From Spartobacteria bacterium (GTDB lineage Bacteria; Verrucomicrobiota; Verrucomicrobiia; Chthoniobacterales; UBA10450), in contig PLCM01000018.1 of NCBI GenBank assembly GCA_003134765.1, positions 99,465 to 163,464 on the forward strand: a DNA stretch of 64,000 nucleotides. The letters run 5' to 3'. Positions 1-8,692 of the stretch are shown here, piece by piece (position 1 is the first letter of the stretch; each line of letters opens with the position of its first letter). The notes under the pieces were generated by a model, which saw only the letters and a list, made by a program, of their open reading frames with translations, did no database searches and had not been told where the DNA came from. The position numbers and the translations under genes are program-made.

Positions 1-19
1 GCGCCAGCCTCGGGATGAC
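1..19. repeat. Right end of a type B palindromic repeat (truncated by the window edge)
   Basis: These bases match the right terminus (GCGCCAGCCTCGGGATGAC) of the ~160-180 bp type B elements at 32047, 35968 and 56664. The rest of the element lies upstream of the window. The following 55 bases before the uvrA start hold no gene and no convincing Shine-Dalgarno. Confidence 0.75.
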
Positions 20-74
20 AGCAATTTTCGTCCCTAAAATTTGCGAACGCGGCCGCGCAATCGGATAGTCTCCG

Positions 75-3000
75 GTGGGTTCAACGACCGCCAAAAAACC
101 TTCCCTGACTGCACCGCCCGATCGCGGTTGCGTGGAAATTCGCGGGGCGCGCCAGAATAATCTCAAGGGGATCGATCTCGATCTCCCGCTCGGAAAACTA
201 TCCGTCATTACGGGCCCGAGCGGCAGCGGCAAATCGAGCCTGGCTTTCGACACGATCTACGCCGAGGGCCAGCGGCGCTACGTTGAAACCTTCAGCCCGT
301 ACATGCGGCAATTCCTCGACCGCATGGACAAACCGCGCGTGGACGAAATTCGCGGCATCCCGCCGGCGATTGCGATCGAGCAGGCAAATCCGGTGAAAAG
401 TTCGCGTTCTACCGTCGGCACGATGACGGAAATTAACGATTACCTGAAGCTCCTCATGCCGCGGATCGCCCGCGCCTTTTGCCCAAGCTGCGGCCGCGAG
501 ATTCGCCCCGAGACCGCGCAATCGATCGCGGACCAGATCATCGGCCAATTCAGTCATCCCGAGCGAACTGAAGCGAAGCGGAATGCAGTCGAGGGACCCC
601 GTGGCAAAAAGCGACAGGTAGCAACACGGGATTCCTCCACTGCGCTTCGCTCCGGTCGGAATGACGGCGCAACGGTCTTAATCACTTTCTGGGTGGCCGT
701 TCCGCCGAAAACAGAGCCGCGCGCGTTTTTCGAATTCATCCAGCAGCAAGGTTATTTGCGCGTCTGGATCGACAACGAAATCGTCCGGGTTGATTCGGAC
801 AAAAAAATCAAGCGGCTCGGTGCGCGCGTCCAGGTCATCCAGGATCGGATCACGATCTCAGAAGCGAACCGTCCTCGACTGATCGAAGCGATTGAGACCG
901 CGCTCCGTTTCGGCAAGGACCGGATCAACGTCATCCCGATTTCGGATACCGGAAACCGGAAACCGGAAAGAGGAGATTCCGTTTCCGCAACCCGCAATCC
1001 GACATCCGAAATGCCTTTCTCCACCGGCTGGCACTGCGCGCATTGCGATCTCGATATCCGCCCGCCCACGCCGGGCCTTTTCAGTTTCAACAATCCGCTC
1101 GGCGCCTGCCCGGAATGCCGTGGCTTCGGAAGAACCATCGCGATCGACCTGAACAAGGCGATCCCGGACCATTCTCTCTCCATCGCGGAGGGGGCGGTGC
1201 GCGTTTTCCGCGGGGAAGAGATGGGTAATTTGCAGCGCGATTTAATGCGGGCCTGCGCGCGGGAAGAGATCGATGTCCGAGTCCCGTTCGAGGATTTACC
1301 GAAAGCCGATCAGGAATTCGTCATTAACGGCGAAGCGCGGGATGAGGACACGGATGTGGAGGAGCTGGCGGAAAACGATCGCTGGTACGGCGTGCGCGGG
1401 TTTTTCAAATGGCTCGAGAGCAAGACCTACAAAATGCATGTCCGGGTGTTGCTCAGCCGGTATCGCGCTTACACTACGTGCCCATCCTGCAACGGCGGGC
1501 GCTTTCAGCCGGCGACGCTGAATTACCGGATCGTCTCACCCGCTTCTGTAGCGGCGGTCTATGACCGCCGAAACGGTGGACCGGCCAGCGCTGGAATCGG
1601 CGGTCATAGACCGCCGCTACAGGAGACCGCACGGACCCTGCCGGAAGTGGCGCTGCTTTCCATCAGCGACGCGCGCAGCCTCTTCACTGAGCTGGTTTTG
1701 GCTCCGGGCGATTCGACGGCCGAGATGTTGCGGAACGAAGTGGGGGCGCGCCTGCGTTATCTTTGCGAAGTCGGCCTTGGTTATCTCACCCTCGATCGGT
1801 CCACCCGCACCCTCAGCGGCGGCGAGGTCCAGCGCGTGAATCTCACGACGTGTCTCGGCGCGTCGCTCGTGAACACTCTCTTCGTCATGGACGAGCCGAG
1901 CGTCGGACTGCACCCGCGCGACGTGGGACGTCTCGTGCGCGTGATGCACGATCTGCGGGACAAAGGGAACACCCTTTTGGTCGTCGAGCATGAGGAAGCG
2001 ATCATTCGGTCATCCGACCACGTCATCGACATTGGCCCCGGCCGCGGGGAGTACGGCGGCGAGCTTGTTTTCAGCGGCGCGTTGGAAGATTTTGTAGGGC
2101 AGGCGCATCGCCTGCCGAATTCGCGGGCGGCAAGCGGCGCGCTTGCCCTACAAAAAGCGGCGTCTCTGACAGCTGACTACTTCACCGGTCGCAAATCGAT
2201 TCCGGTTCCGAAATCGCGGCGGAAATCCACGGGTTCGATTCGTATCGCCGGCGCCCGCGAGCACAATCTCAAGAATCTCGACGTCGAGATTCCGCTCGGC
2301 GTTTTTACCTGCGTTACCGGAGTGTCCGGGTCCGGGAAGTCCACCCTGATTCACGAAGTCCTTTACCGGCATCTCCTCCAGGCGAAGGGGCAATCGAGCG
2401 AGCAGGAAGCCGGCGCGTGCAAATCAGTCACGGGCGCCCATCGCATCGGCGAAGTGGTGATGGTGGACCAGTCTCAGCTCGCCCGTACGCCACGGTCGAC
2501 GCCGATTCTCTACCTCGGGCTTTACGATCGCGTCCGGGAATTGTTCGCCGCGCAATCAGAAGCAATGGCGCAGGGTCTCACCGCCAGCTCCTTCTCGTTC
2601 AACTCCGGCAGCGGCCGTTGCGAGCGCTGTTGCGGAACCGGCTTCGAAAAGATCGAGATGCAATTTCTGAGCGACCTCTACGTGCGTTGCGCCGAGTGCG
2701 AAGGCCGCCGCTTCCAGCCCCACGTCCTGCGGGTAAAAGTTTACGGCAAATCGATCCACGACATCCTGGAGATGACCGTCACCGAAGCGATCCAGTTCTT
2801 CGCCCAGATCGGAGAATCCGAAAAAATCGGCAACAAGCTCGACGTCCTCGATGAAGTCGGTCTCGGATATCTGCGTCTCGGCCAGCCGCTCAACACTTTA
2901 TCCGGCGGCGAATCCCAGCGGCTAAAACTCGTCCGGCATCTCTCCGGCGAAAACAGCGAGAGTGGGAACGGATCCTCACGCGGGAATCTTTTCATCTTCG

Positions 3001-6000
3001 ACGAACCGACGACTGGATTGCATTTCGATGACGTCGCGATCCTGATGCGGCTCTTTCAGCGGCTCGTTGCCGGCGGCAATACCCTGGTCGTGATCGAGCA
3101 CAATCTCGAGGTCATCAAATGCGCCGACTGGATCATCGATCTCGGACCGGAAGCCGGCGATGAAGGTGGACGCCTCGTCGCGGCCGGAACCCCGGAAGCC
3201 CTCGCGAAGGAAGAGGCGTCGCATACCGGAAGATATTTAAGAAACGTCATCCCGAGCGCAGCGCAGCGAAGTCGAGGGATCCCGTGGCGAGAGCGTAAAG
3301 CTTACAACTCGGGATCCCTCGACTTCGCTCTGGATGACGAAAATGAGTTGGCGCACGCAGCGGAAGAGCCTCCAACCTATCGCGTGAGTGGAAGTGGTTA
3401 CGGCAACAACGCCATCCGCATCCACGGAGCGCGAGAACACAATCTCAAGAACATCTCGCTCGATATTCCGCGTGATCAGATGGTGGTCATCACCGGCCTG
3501 AGCGGCTCGGGGAAATCGACGGTCGCGTTCGATATTCTTTTCGCGGAAGGCCAGCGTCGTTTTCTCGACAGCATGTCGCCCTATGCGCGCCAGTTCGTGG
3601 AGCAGCTGGAGAAGCCGGACGTCGATCTGGTCGAAGGCGTCCCGCCCAGTGTAGCGATCGAGCAGCGGGTCACGCGCGGCGGCGGCAAATCAACCGTCGC
3701 CACTGTCACGGAAGTCTATCACTTTCTTCGGCTCCTCTTCGCCAAAACCGGGACCCAGTTTTGCCCCGATTGCGATCTGCCCGTCGAAAAGCAGAGCGTC
3801 GCCGCGATCGTCCGCCAGCTCGAGACCGCGGTGAAACGGGGCCCGCTCAAGGTACTTGCGCCGCTGGTGAAAGCGCGGAAGGGATTTCATACCGACGTGG
3901 CGCGTTGGGCCGAGCGCCAGGGGTTCGATACGCTGTTCGTCGATGGCCAGCTCCTGCCGATCGCGCAATTCCGGAAACTCGAGCGGTTCAAAGAACATAC
4001 GATCGACGTTGTCGTCGGCGCGATCGACGCGAAGCGAATCCTGAAAGCGCGCAATCTCGTTCAGCGCGCCCTCGATATCGGTCGCGGCACCGCGCACCTC
4101 CTCGATTCGAAGCATCGTCTCACCGTCATGAGCACGGAGATGAGTTGCCCCGGCTGCGGCCGCGCCTTCGAAGAACTCGATCCGCGACTCTTCTCCTTCA
4201 ACTCCCCGCACGGCGCTTGCCAAGAGTGCGGCGGTTTCGGTGAGATTTGGAATCGTGCCAAGCAAACGGGAACGGAGGACACGGGCGATTCGGTCCTGGA
4301 AAACGAACTCGCGGCGGAGCGGGAATCCGAATGGATTGATGAAGAGGAAGCAGTGCCGTGCCCGGCGTGCCATGGATCGCGTCTGAATCCGGTGGCGCGG
4401 CATGTCCGTCTGCAAAATCAGACAATCGATAATTTTACGGCGCTGTCCGCGGGCGAAGCGTTGCAGTTGATCGGCAAACTTCGGTTCCGCGGCAATCAAA
4501 AGACCGTGGCCGATGATCTGGTGCCGGAGATTTCGCAACGGCTTCGCTTCATGGAAAATGTTGGCCTCAGTTATCTGGCCCTGGGCCGTTCGGCGAAGAC
4601 CTTGAGCGGTGGGGAATCGCAGCGGATTCGCCTGGCGGCGCAGTTGGGTTCGAATCTGCGGGGCGTCCTTTACGTTCTTGACGAACCGACCATTGGCCTG
4701 CACCCGCGCGACAACGTCCGTCTGCTCGAGACGCTGACCGCGTTGCGCGAGAAAGGAAATTCGCTCGTCATCGTCGAGCACGACGAAGAAACGATGCGCC
4801 GGGCCGATTACATCATCGATCTCGGGCCGGGGGCGGGAATGCACGGCGGCGAAGTCGTCGCGCAGGGAACGCTGAGCGAGATCGAGAAAAATAGGAGCTC
4901 CGAGACGGGGCGATGCCTGAAGAATCCGCTCTCTCATCCCACCCGGGCCGAGCGGCGTTCGTTGGAGGAGGTCGAGCAATGGATCGAGATTCGCGGGGCG
5001 CGCGTCCACAATTTGAAGGACGTCGACGTTCGCTTTCCGGTCGGGCGTCTTTCGGTCATCACCGGAATTTCCGGATCAGGAAAATCCACTTTGATGCGGT
5101 CCGTCCTGCTGCCGGCGGTGAAGGAGACCTTGAAAAACAAGCGGAGCGCGCAACGGGAAATCGGGTCGACCATCACCGGCGCGGAAGCCTTCGAAACGGT
5201 TTACGAAGTGGACCAGTCGCCGATCGGAAAGACGTCGCGCTCGACGCCGGCGACCTACATCAAGGTCTTCGATGAGATCCGGAAATTGTACGGGCAACTG
5301 CCGGTTTCACGCGTGCGGGGATATTCGCCGAGCCGCTTTTCGTTTAATACCGAAGGCGGGCGTTGCGAGACCTGCGCCGGCCAGGGTGCGATCAAGCTGG
5401 AGATGAGTTTTCTGCCGAGCAGTTATGTGCCCTGCGAGGATTGCGGCGGGCGGCGTTACAACGCGCAGACACTTGAGGTCCTCTACAACGAAAAAAGCAT
5501 TGGCGACGTCATGGAGATGACGATCGAGCAGGCGGCGGCGTTCTTCGCCACCAATCAAAAAATTGCGCGCCCGCTTTCGCTCCTGGTCGATACCGGGCTC
5601 GGATACCTGAAGCTCGGTCAGCCAAGTCCGACCCTGAGTGGCGGCGAGGCCCAAAGATTAAAACTGGCGACGCAGCTTACGCGCGGAATCGGCCGCGCCC
5701 AGAACGAGCGGATCCGAAAAATGCGGAAGCCGAAATCCACGCTTTATCTTTTGGAAGAACCGACGATCGGGCTGCACATGGCCGACGTGGAACTATTGCT
5801 CAAGGTGCTGCATCGGCTGGTGGATGAAGGCAACACCGTGATCGTGATTGAGCACAACGTCAGCATCATGGGCGAGGCCGATTACATCGTCGATATGGGA
5901 CCTGAAGCCGGGGCCGAGGGCGGCGAAGTCGTCGCGACCGGCACGCCGGAGGAAATCGCGACGAGCCGCGTGAGCCGCACCGCGCCGTTTTTGCGCGAAG

Positions 6001-6050
6001 TGTTAAAGACGAAGCCGCGCAAGGAAAAGCCGTCATCCCGAGCCGCGTAG
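75..6050 (+). CDS. uvrA: Double-length excinuclease ABC subunit A (tandem UvrA, four ABC modules)
   Basis: DNA-damage recognition ATPase of nucleotide excision repair, which loads UvrB on lesions. The 1991-residue product is two complete UvrA units in one chain; a single UvrA is about 940 residues. Four Walker A motifs are visible (GPSGSGKSS at 47-55, GVSGSGKST, GLSGSGKST, GISGSGKST), four LSGGE signatures (LSGGEVQR, LSGGESQR twice, LSGGEAQR), and Cys4 zinc modules (CPSC/CAHC, CERC/CAEC, CPDC/CPGC, CETC/CEDC). The last Walker B reads LLEEP rather than the usual LDEP. Five palindromic repeats are translated in frame, all in the first unit or the linker (about residues 160-197, 289-313, 491-516, 673-694, 1058-1088). 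Removing these ~140 residues leaves about 1850, close to two normal UvrA lengths. The C-terminal residues SSRAA come from the edge of another repeat. The start is GTG; the family core begins near residue 20, so a slightly later start cannot be excluded. Confidence 0.95.
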   Translation: MGSTTAKKPSLTAPPDRGCVEIRGARQNNLKGIDLDLPLGKLSVITGPSGSGKSSLAFDTIYAEGQRRYVETFSPYMRQFLDRMDKPRVDEIRGIPPAIAIEQANPVKSSRSTVGTMTEINDYLKLLMPRIARAFCPSCGREIRPETAQSIADQIIGQFSHPERTEAKRNAVEGPRGKKRQVATRDSSTALRSGRNDGATVLITFWVAVPPKTEPRAFFEFIQQQGYLRVWIDNEIVRVDSDKKIKRLGARVQVIQDRITISEANRPRLIEAIETALRFGKDRINVIPISDTGNRKPERGDSVSATRNPTSEMPFSTGWHCAHCDLDIRPPTPGLFSFNNPLGACPECRGFGRTIAIDLNKAIPDHSLSIAEGAVRVFRGEEMGNLQRDLMRACAREEIDVRVPFEDLPKADQEFVINGEARDEDTDVEELAENDRWYGVRGFFKWLESKTYKMHVRVLLSRYRAYTTCPSCNGGRFQPATLNYRIVSPASVAAVYDRRNGGPASAGIGGHRPPLQETARTLPEVALLSISDARSLFTELVLAPGDSTAEMLRNEVGARLRYLCEVGLGYLTLDRSTRTLSGGEVQRVNLTTCLGASLVNTLFVMDEPSVGLHPRDVGRLVRVMHDLRDKGNTLLVVEHEEAIIRSSDHVIDIGPGRGEYGGELVFSGALEDFVGQAHRLPNSRAASGALALQKAASLTADYFTGRKSIPVPKSRRKSTGSIRIAGAREHNLKNLDVEIPLGVFTCVTGVSGSGKSTLIHEVLYRHLLQAKGQSSEQEAGACKSVTGAHRIGEVVMVDQSQLARTPRSTPILYLGLYDRVRELFAAQSEAMAQGLTASSFSFNSGSGRCERCCGTGFEKIEMQFLSDLYVRCAECEGRRFQPHVLRVKVYGKSIHDILEMTVTEAIQFFAQIGESEKIGNKLDVLDEVGLGYLRLGQPLNTLSGGESQRLKLVRHLSGENSESGNGSSRGNLFIFDEPTTGLHFDDVAILMRLFQRLVAGGNTLVVIEHNLEVIKCADWIIDLGPEAGDEGGRLVAAGTPEALAKEEASHTGRYLRNVIPSAAQRSRGIPWRERKAYNSGSLDFALDDENELAHAAEEPPTYRVSGSGYGNNAIRIHGAREHNLKNISLDIPRDQMVVITGLSGSGKSTVAFDILFAEGQRRFLDSMSPYARQFVEQLEKPDVDLVEGVPPSVAIEQRVTRGGGKSTVATVTEVYHFLRLLFAKTGTQFCPDCDLPVEKQSVAAIVRQLETAVKRGPLKVLAPLVKARKGFHTDVARWAERQGFDTLFVDGQLLPIAQFRKLERFKEHTIDVVVGAIDAKRILKARNLVQRALDIGRGTAHLLDSKHRLTVMSTEMSCPGCGRAFEELDPRLFSFNSPHGACQECGGFGEIWNRAKQTGTEDTGDSVLENELAAERESEWIDEEEAVPCPACHGSRLNPVARHVRLQNQTIDNFTALSAGEALQLIGKLRFRGNQKTVADDLVPEISQRLRFMENVGLSYLALGRSAKTLSGGESQRIRLAAQLGSNLRGVLYVLDEPTIGLHPRDNVRLLETLTALREKGNSLVIVEHDEETMRRADYIIDLGPGAGMHGGEVVAQGTLSEIEKNRSSETGRCLKNPLSHPTRAERRSLEEVEQWIEIRGARVHNLKDVDVRFPVGRLSVITGISGSGKSTLMRSVLLPAVKETLKNKRSAQREIGSTITGAEAFETVYEVDQSPIGKTSRSTPATYIKVFDEIRKLYGQLPVSRVRGYSPSRFSFNTEGGRCETCAGQGAIKLEMSFLPSSYVPCEDCGGRRYNAQTLEVLYNEKSIGDVMEMTIEQAAAFFATNQKIARPLSLLVDTGLGYLKLGQPSPTLSGGEAQRLKLATQLTRGIGRAQNERIRKMRKPKSTLYLLEEPTIGLHMADVELLLKVLHRLVDEGNTVIVIEHNVSIMGEADYIVDMGPEAGAEGGEVVATGTPEEIATSRVSRTAPFLREVLKTKPRKEKPSSRAA
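553..665. repeat. Type A palindromic repeat inserted in frame in uvrA (copy 1)
   Basis: It begins GTCATCCCGAGCGAA and ends CGGAATGAC, with internal complementary stretches (GAGGGACCCCGTGG and a degenerate CACGGGATTCC). It matches the intergenic type A copies at 6059, 8179, 13104, 13908, 41321 and 61705. It keeps the reading frame and encodes about 38 residues rich in R, S, E and K that have no counterpart in normal UvrA, inside the region between the first ABC half and its zinc module. Confidence 0.85.
939..1012. repeat. Palindromic insert in frame in uvrA (ATTTCGGAT-type)
   Basis: Terminal inverted repeats ATTTCGGAT (939-947) and ATCCGAAAT (1004-1012) enclose GGAAACC-rich sequence. The stretch encodes about 25 low-complexity residues just before the zinc module WHCAHC, where other UvrA proteins have no insert. 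This family has only one copy in the window. Confidence 0.65.
1547..1621. repeat. Type C palindromic repeat in frame in uvrA (24-bp perfect inverted arms)
   Basis: The arms at 1547-1570 and 1598-1621 are perfect reverse complements over 24 bp. They start TGTAGCGGCGGTC and end GACCGCCGCTACA. Translation gives about 25 extra residues (VAAVYDRRNGG...) inserted between the strand LNYRI and the helix LPEVALLSI of the first UvrA unit. Outer TGTAG/CTACA ends are shared with the elements at 7199, 11951 and 39800. Confidence 0.85.
2091..2156. repeat. Palindromic repeat in frame in uvrA (TTTGTAGGGCAGGCG type)
   Basis: The ends TTTGTAGGGCAGGCG and CGCTTGCCCTACAAA are near-perfect inverted repeats. The stretch encodes about 22 residues (VGQAHRLPNSRAASGALALQ is the core) inserted after the GELVFSGALEDF loop of the first UvrA unit, a loop that normally continues directly into the SLTADYF-like segment. 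Confidence 0.8.
3246..3338. repeat. Type A palindromic repeat in frame in the linker between the two UvrA units
   Basis: It starts GTCATCCCGAGCGCAGCG and ends CTGGATGAC, with the inner complementary arms GTCGAGGGATCCCG and CGGGATCCCTCGAC. It encodes about 31 residues (around 1058-1088) and lies exactly between the first and second UvrA copies, where an unstructured insert should be tolerated. Confidence 0.85.
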
Positions 6051-6058
6051 ACGGATTT

Positions 6059-6156
6059 GTCATTCCGAGCGAAGCGCAGCGGAGTCGAGATCCCGTGGAA
6101 TATCGATAGACCTTCAACGGGGTCCTTCGACTCCGCTTCGCTCCGCTCAGGATGAC
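6059..6156. repeat. Type A palindromic repeat between uvrA and lgt
   Basis: Starts GTCATTCCGAGCGAAGCG, ends CGCTCAGGATGAC, with ATCCCGTGG / CAACGGGGTCC inner arms. A half-site of type B (GTCATCCCGAGCCGCG, 6032-6047) directly precedes it and provides the last residues of UvrA. The ATGAC at its right end creates a false in-frame start upstream of lgt. Confidence 0.85.
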
Positions 6157-6232
6157 AAACTGGTTTGAGCCGACTAACTGTTCGCCGTTTGTATTGCCGC
6201 GTGCCCAAACATCGCTGAATATCGCTCCCTCA

Positions 6233-7177
6233 ATGCTCGCCTACTACCTACACAATCTCGACCCGTTCATCTTCCGAATCTCGGGAAACATCGGGCCGCG
6301 GTGGTACGGGATGGCGTATGTCCTGGCGTTCGTTTTTGCGTTTCTGCTCCTGCGCGTCCTTTCGAAACGTGGCTATCTCGATTTACCGCAGGCCGTGCTC
6401 GGCGATTTCGTTACCTGGGTCGCGCTCTTCGGCGTGATGATCGGCGGTCGGCTCGGGTATGTCCTTTTTTACCGGCCCGAGATGATGCGCGATCCGCTCT
6501 CGATTCTGCGCGTCTGGGAAGGCGGCATGTCGAGCCACGGGGGAATCATTGGCGTCGTGGTCTTCACTCTCATCTATTCCCGCCGGCATAAACTGCCCTG
6601 GACGAATCCCGGCGATAACCTCTGTGTCGTCGCGCCCATCGGGTTGTTTCTCGGACGCTGCGCCAATTTCATCAACGGCGAACTTTATGGCCGCGTCACC
6701 AATGTTTCCTGGGCCATGCAGTTCCCGAAGGAATTGCTTGATGCGAGCAATGCCGCGGAAGCCGACCGGGCCCTCGCGGCCTGCCAGCAGGTCGATCCGT
6801 CGCTTAAATCCGTCGATTCCATCATCGAGGCGGTCCGCACCAATCCAAGAATTGCTGACGTCCTGCGCGATATCATTACCCCGCGCCATCCCTCCCAACT
6901 TTACGAAGCAGCGCTGGAGGGCGTCGCGCTGTTTGCGATTCTCTGGTTCGTCCGGACGCGCTTTCGGACACCGAATGGTTTTCTCACCGGTTTGTTCCTG
7001 ATCGTTTACTCGATCTTTCGGATCATCGTCGAAAACTTCCGCGAGCCGGACGCGCCCCTTGTCGGGATGTTCACGCGCGGACAGTTTTTTTCCTTTTTCA
7101 CCGTCGCGATCGGGATCGGTTTCATCATCGTCGCGAAAAAATACCCGACGTATCCGCGCAGACTGAAACCGCTGTAG
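6233..7177 (+). CDS. lgt: Prolipoprotein diacylglyceryl transferase
   Basis: Transfers a diacylglyceryl group from phosphatidylglycerol to the lipobox cysteine of prolipoproteins in the inner membrane, the first step of lipoprotein maturation. The 314-residue product is a normal length and polytopic. It shows the Lgt signature GRCANFINGE (canonical GRxGNFINGE, with Ala for the second Gly) and HPSQLYEA near residue 220. The ATG at 6233 (MLAYYLHNLDPFIF) was chosen because the open frame back to 6152 begins inside a palindromic repeat and adds a peptide unlike Lgt. A run of about 80 residues before the HPSQLY motif is longer than in E. coli. Confidence 0.93.
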   Translation: MLAYYLHNLDPFIFRISGNIGPRWYGMAYVLAFVFAFLLLRVLSKRGYLDLPQAVLGDFVTWVALFGVMIGGRLGYVLFYRPEMMRDPLSILRVWEGGMSSHGGIIGVVVFTLIYSRRHKLPWTNPGDNLCVVAPIGLFLGRCANFINGELYGRVTNVSWAMQFPKELLDASNAAEADRALAACQQVDPSLKSVDSIIEAVRTNPRIADVLRDIITPRHPSQLYEAALEGVALFAILWFVRTRFRTPNGFLTGLFLIVYSIFRIIVENFREPDAPLVGMFTRGQFFSFFTVAIGIGFIIVAKKYPTYPRRLKPL

Positions 7178-7330
7178 CAACGGCGCACTGTCGCCGTTTC
7201 TTCTGTAGCCGCTTCGCTGTGCGAAGCGTTGCCGTTCGCCGCGACTGGGTCTCTCTCGCTCCGCCCACCCCGCCTTCGCTGAGCTGCGGCTGGGGTCCGT
7301 CGCGTGATCGTCTTCTGTAGCCGCCGCCCT
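7178..7330. repeat. Intergenic cluster of hairpins and TGTAGCC-type repeat pieces
   Basis: This gap between lgt and exbB holds a hairpin (AACGGCG / CGCCGTT at about 7179-7198). It then has CTTCTGTAGCCGCTTCGC (7200-7217), which is the reverse complement of sequence at 12013-12031, and another CTTCTGTAGCCGCC near 7312. No open frame here looks coding. The hairpin could act as a weak terminator for lgt. Confidence 0.6.
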
Positions 7331-7395
7331 GCCTGCGCACGATCCACCTTTTCCTTTCGGCGAAAATCTCGTATTAATTCCGGGAGTTGGCGCAC

Positions 7396-8151
7396 ATGCT
7401 ACTTCCCACAATCCTGGCGACCGGCGGACTTCCCTTCGCGTTCGAGCATTCGACCATCGCCGGAAAGATTGTCCTCGCGCTGCTCGCGATTGTCTCAATT
7501 TTCAGCTGGTCGATCATGATCACGAAGCTGCGCGTGATCCAGTTTGCGCGAAAACAGACAGCGCGGTTTCGCGCGGCCTTCCGAAAAGACCGGCAGCCGC
7601 TTCGGCTGTTTGAGAATCACGCGAAGTTTCCCGGCGCCCCGCTTTTCAACGTCTATCGCGCCGGTTGCGAAGAGATGACATTTCAATTGCTCGGATCGGC
7701 GGAAGTCGACGAGACTTTTCGCGCGCGGCTGGGGATCGCGGAAAAGATCACGCCGGCCCAAATGCACGCGGTCAACGCCGCCATGGAGCGCGCCGTGGGT
7801 GAAACGGCGCTCGGCCTCGAGTCGCAAATGATCCTGCTGGCCACGGCGGTGAGCGGTTCGCCTTTTCTTGGATTGCTCGGCACGGTCTGGGGCGTCATGG
7901 ACACGTTCACCGACGTGGCCGTGGCGGGCTCGCCGAACCTGACAACCATGGCGCCCGGCATTTCCGGCGCCCTGATCACGACGGTCACGGCGCTCTGCGT
8001 CGCGATCCCGGCGATGTTCGGATACAATTTCTTAGTCACGAGCATCCGCGGCATGATCGTGGAGATGGATAACTTCGCGGCGGAACTGGCGTCGGAGTTC
8101 GAACATAAATACGTGGATCACAGCGTGCGGGATCCGGAGTTTCGGCGATGA
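7396..8151 (+). CDS. exbB: MotA/TolQ/ExbB proton channel family protein
   Basis: Inner-membrane subunit of a proton-motive-force-driven complex that energises TonB or TolA. The 251-residue product has a first membrane segment near residues 20-40 (IVLALLAIVSIFSWSIMIT), then a cytoplasmic domain. Two closely spaced membrane helices follow, around GSPFLGLLGTVWGVMDTF and PGISGALITTVTALCVAIPA, the hallmark of ExbB/TolQ. The ATG at 7396 is preceded by GGGAG at 7382-7386; an in-frame TTG lies three codons upstream. exbD and tonB follow on the same strand, so the unit is a TonB- or Tol-type energy module. TolQ cannot be distinguished from ExbB by sequence reading alone. Confidence 0.88.
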   Translation: MLLPTILATGGLPFAFEHSTIAGKIVLALLAIVSIFSWSIMITKLRVIQFARKQTARFRAAFRKDRQPLRLFENHAKFPGAPLFNVYRAGCEEMTFQLLGSAEVDETFRARLGIAEKITPAQMHAVNAAMERAVGETALGLESQMILLATAVSGSPFLGLLGTVWGVMDTFTDVAVAGSPNLTTMAPGISGALITTVTALCVAIPAMFGYNFLVTSIRGMIVEMDNFAAELASEFEHKYVDHSVRDPEFRR

Positions 8152-8178
8152 AGTTAGAGAAGGGCAGACCAGAGGCGT

Positions 8179-8268
8179 GTCATCCCGAGCGAAGTCGAGG
8201 GACCCCGTGGCAAGTCGATCGACGCTCCACGGGGTTCTTCGACTCCGCTGCGCTCTGCTCAGAATGAC
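8179..8268. repeat. Type A palindromic repeat between exbB and exbD
   Basis: Starts GTCATCCCGAGCGAAGTCG and ends CTCAGAATGAC, with inner arms GGGACCCCGTGG and CCACGGGGTTC. It interrupts the spacing of an otherwise tight exbB-exbD-tonB operon. It also opens a false reading frame (from 8177) in front of exbD. Confidence 0.85.
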
Positions 8269-8272
8269 ACGT

Positions 8273-8692
8273 ATGCGACGTTACTCCCAACGGCAGAATC
8301 TCTCGACTCTGTCCGAGATCAATATCACGCCATTGCTCGATCTTGCTTTTGTGTTGCTCATCATTTTCATGATCACGACGCCGCTGCTCGAGAACAGCGT
8401 GAACCTGATCATTCCTTCGAGCGGCGCGTCGAACGCGCCCGTAAAGGCGGGACAGGTGCAGACGATTTCGATCGATCGGCGCGAAACGATCAAGATCAAC
8501 GACAAGACAGTGGCGGCATCCGATCTTGTTGTGCGGTTGGCGGAACTCAAGCGGGCGAATCCCGACGTAGCCATCGTGATTCGCCCGGATCGTGATCTTC
8601 CCGTCCAGAAACTGATTTCGCTCATGGACGGGTTGCAGCGCGCCGGAATCAGCAAAGTCGGGATCGCGACGAAAGCGGAAACGAGCAAGTGA
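8273..8692 (+). CDS. exbD: Biopolymer transport protein ExbD/TolR
   Basis: Partner of ExbB in the proton-driven energiser. The 139-residue product has a short cytoplasmic N-terminus and one membrane segment, with the conserved Asp in the motif INITPLLDLAFVLLIIF (family D-L-x-F pattern). A periplasmic domain ending in IRPDRDLPVQKLISLMDGL follows. The ATG at 8273 (MRRYSQRQNL) was preferred because the upstream codons belong to the type A repeat. The stop overlaps the tonB start (TGATG). Confidence 0.88.
   Translation: MRRYSQRQNLSTLSEINITPLLDLAFVLLIIFMITTPLLENSVNLIIPSSGASNAPVKAGQVQTISIDRRETIKINDKTVAASDLVVRLAELKRANPDVAIVIRPDRDLPVQKLISLMDGLQRAGISKVGIATKAETSK

Noticed and set aside
3690-5009. A 439-codon open frame antisense to uvrA
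   Set aside because: It is the mirror of a highly GC-rich, codon-biased coding strand; the peptide has no recognisable motif and the sense strand is clearly UvrA.
6383-7498. A 371-codon antisense open frame over lgt and the start of exbB
   Set aside because: Arg/Asp-rich shadow peptide crossing a repeat cluster; the sense strand encodes Lgt with conserved motifs.
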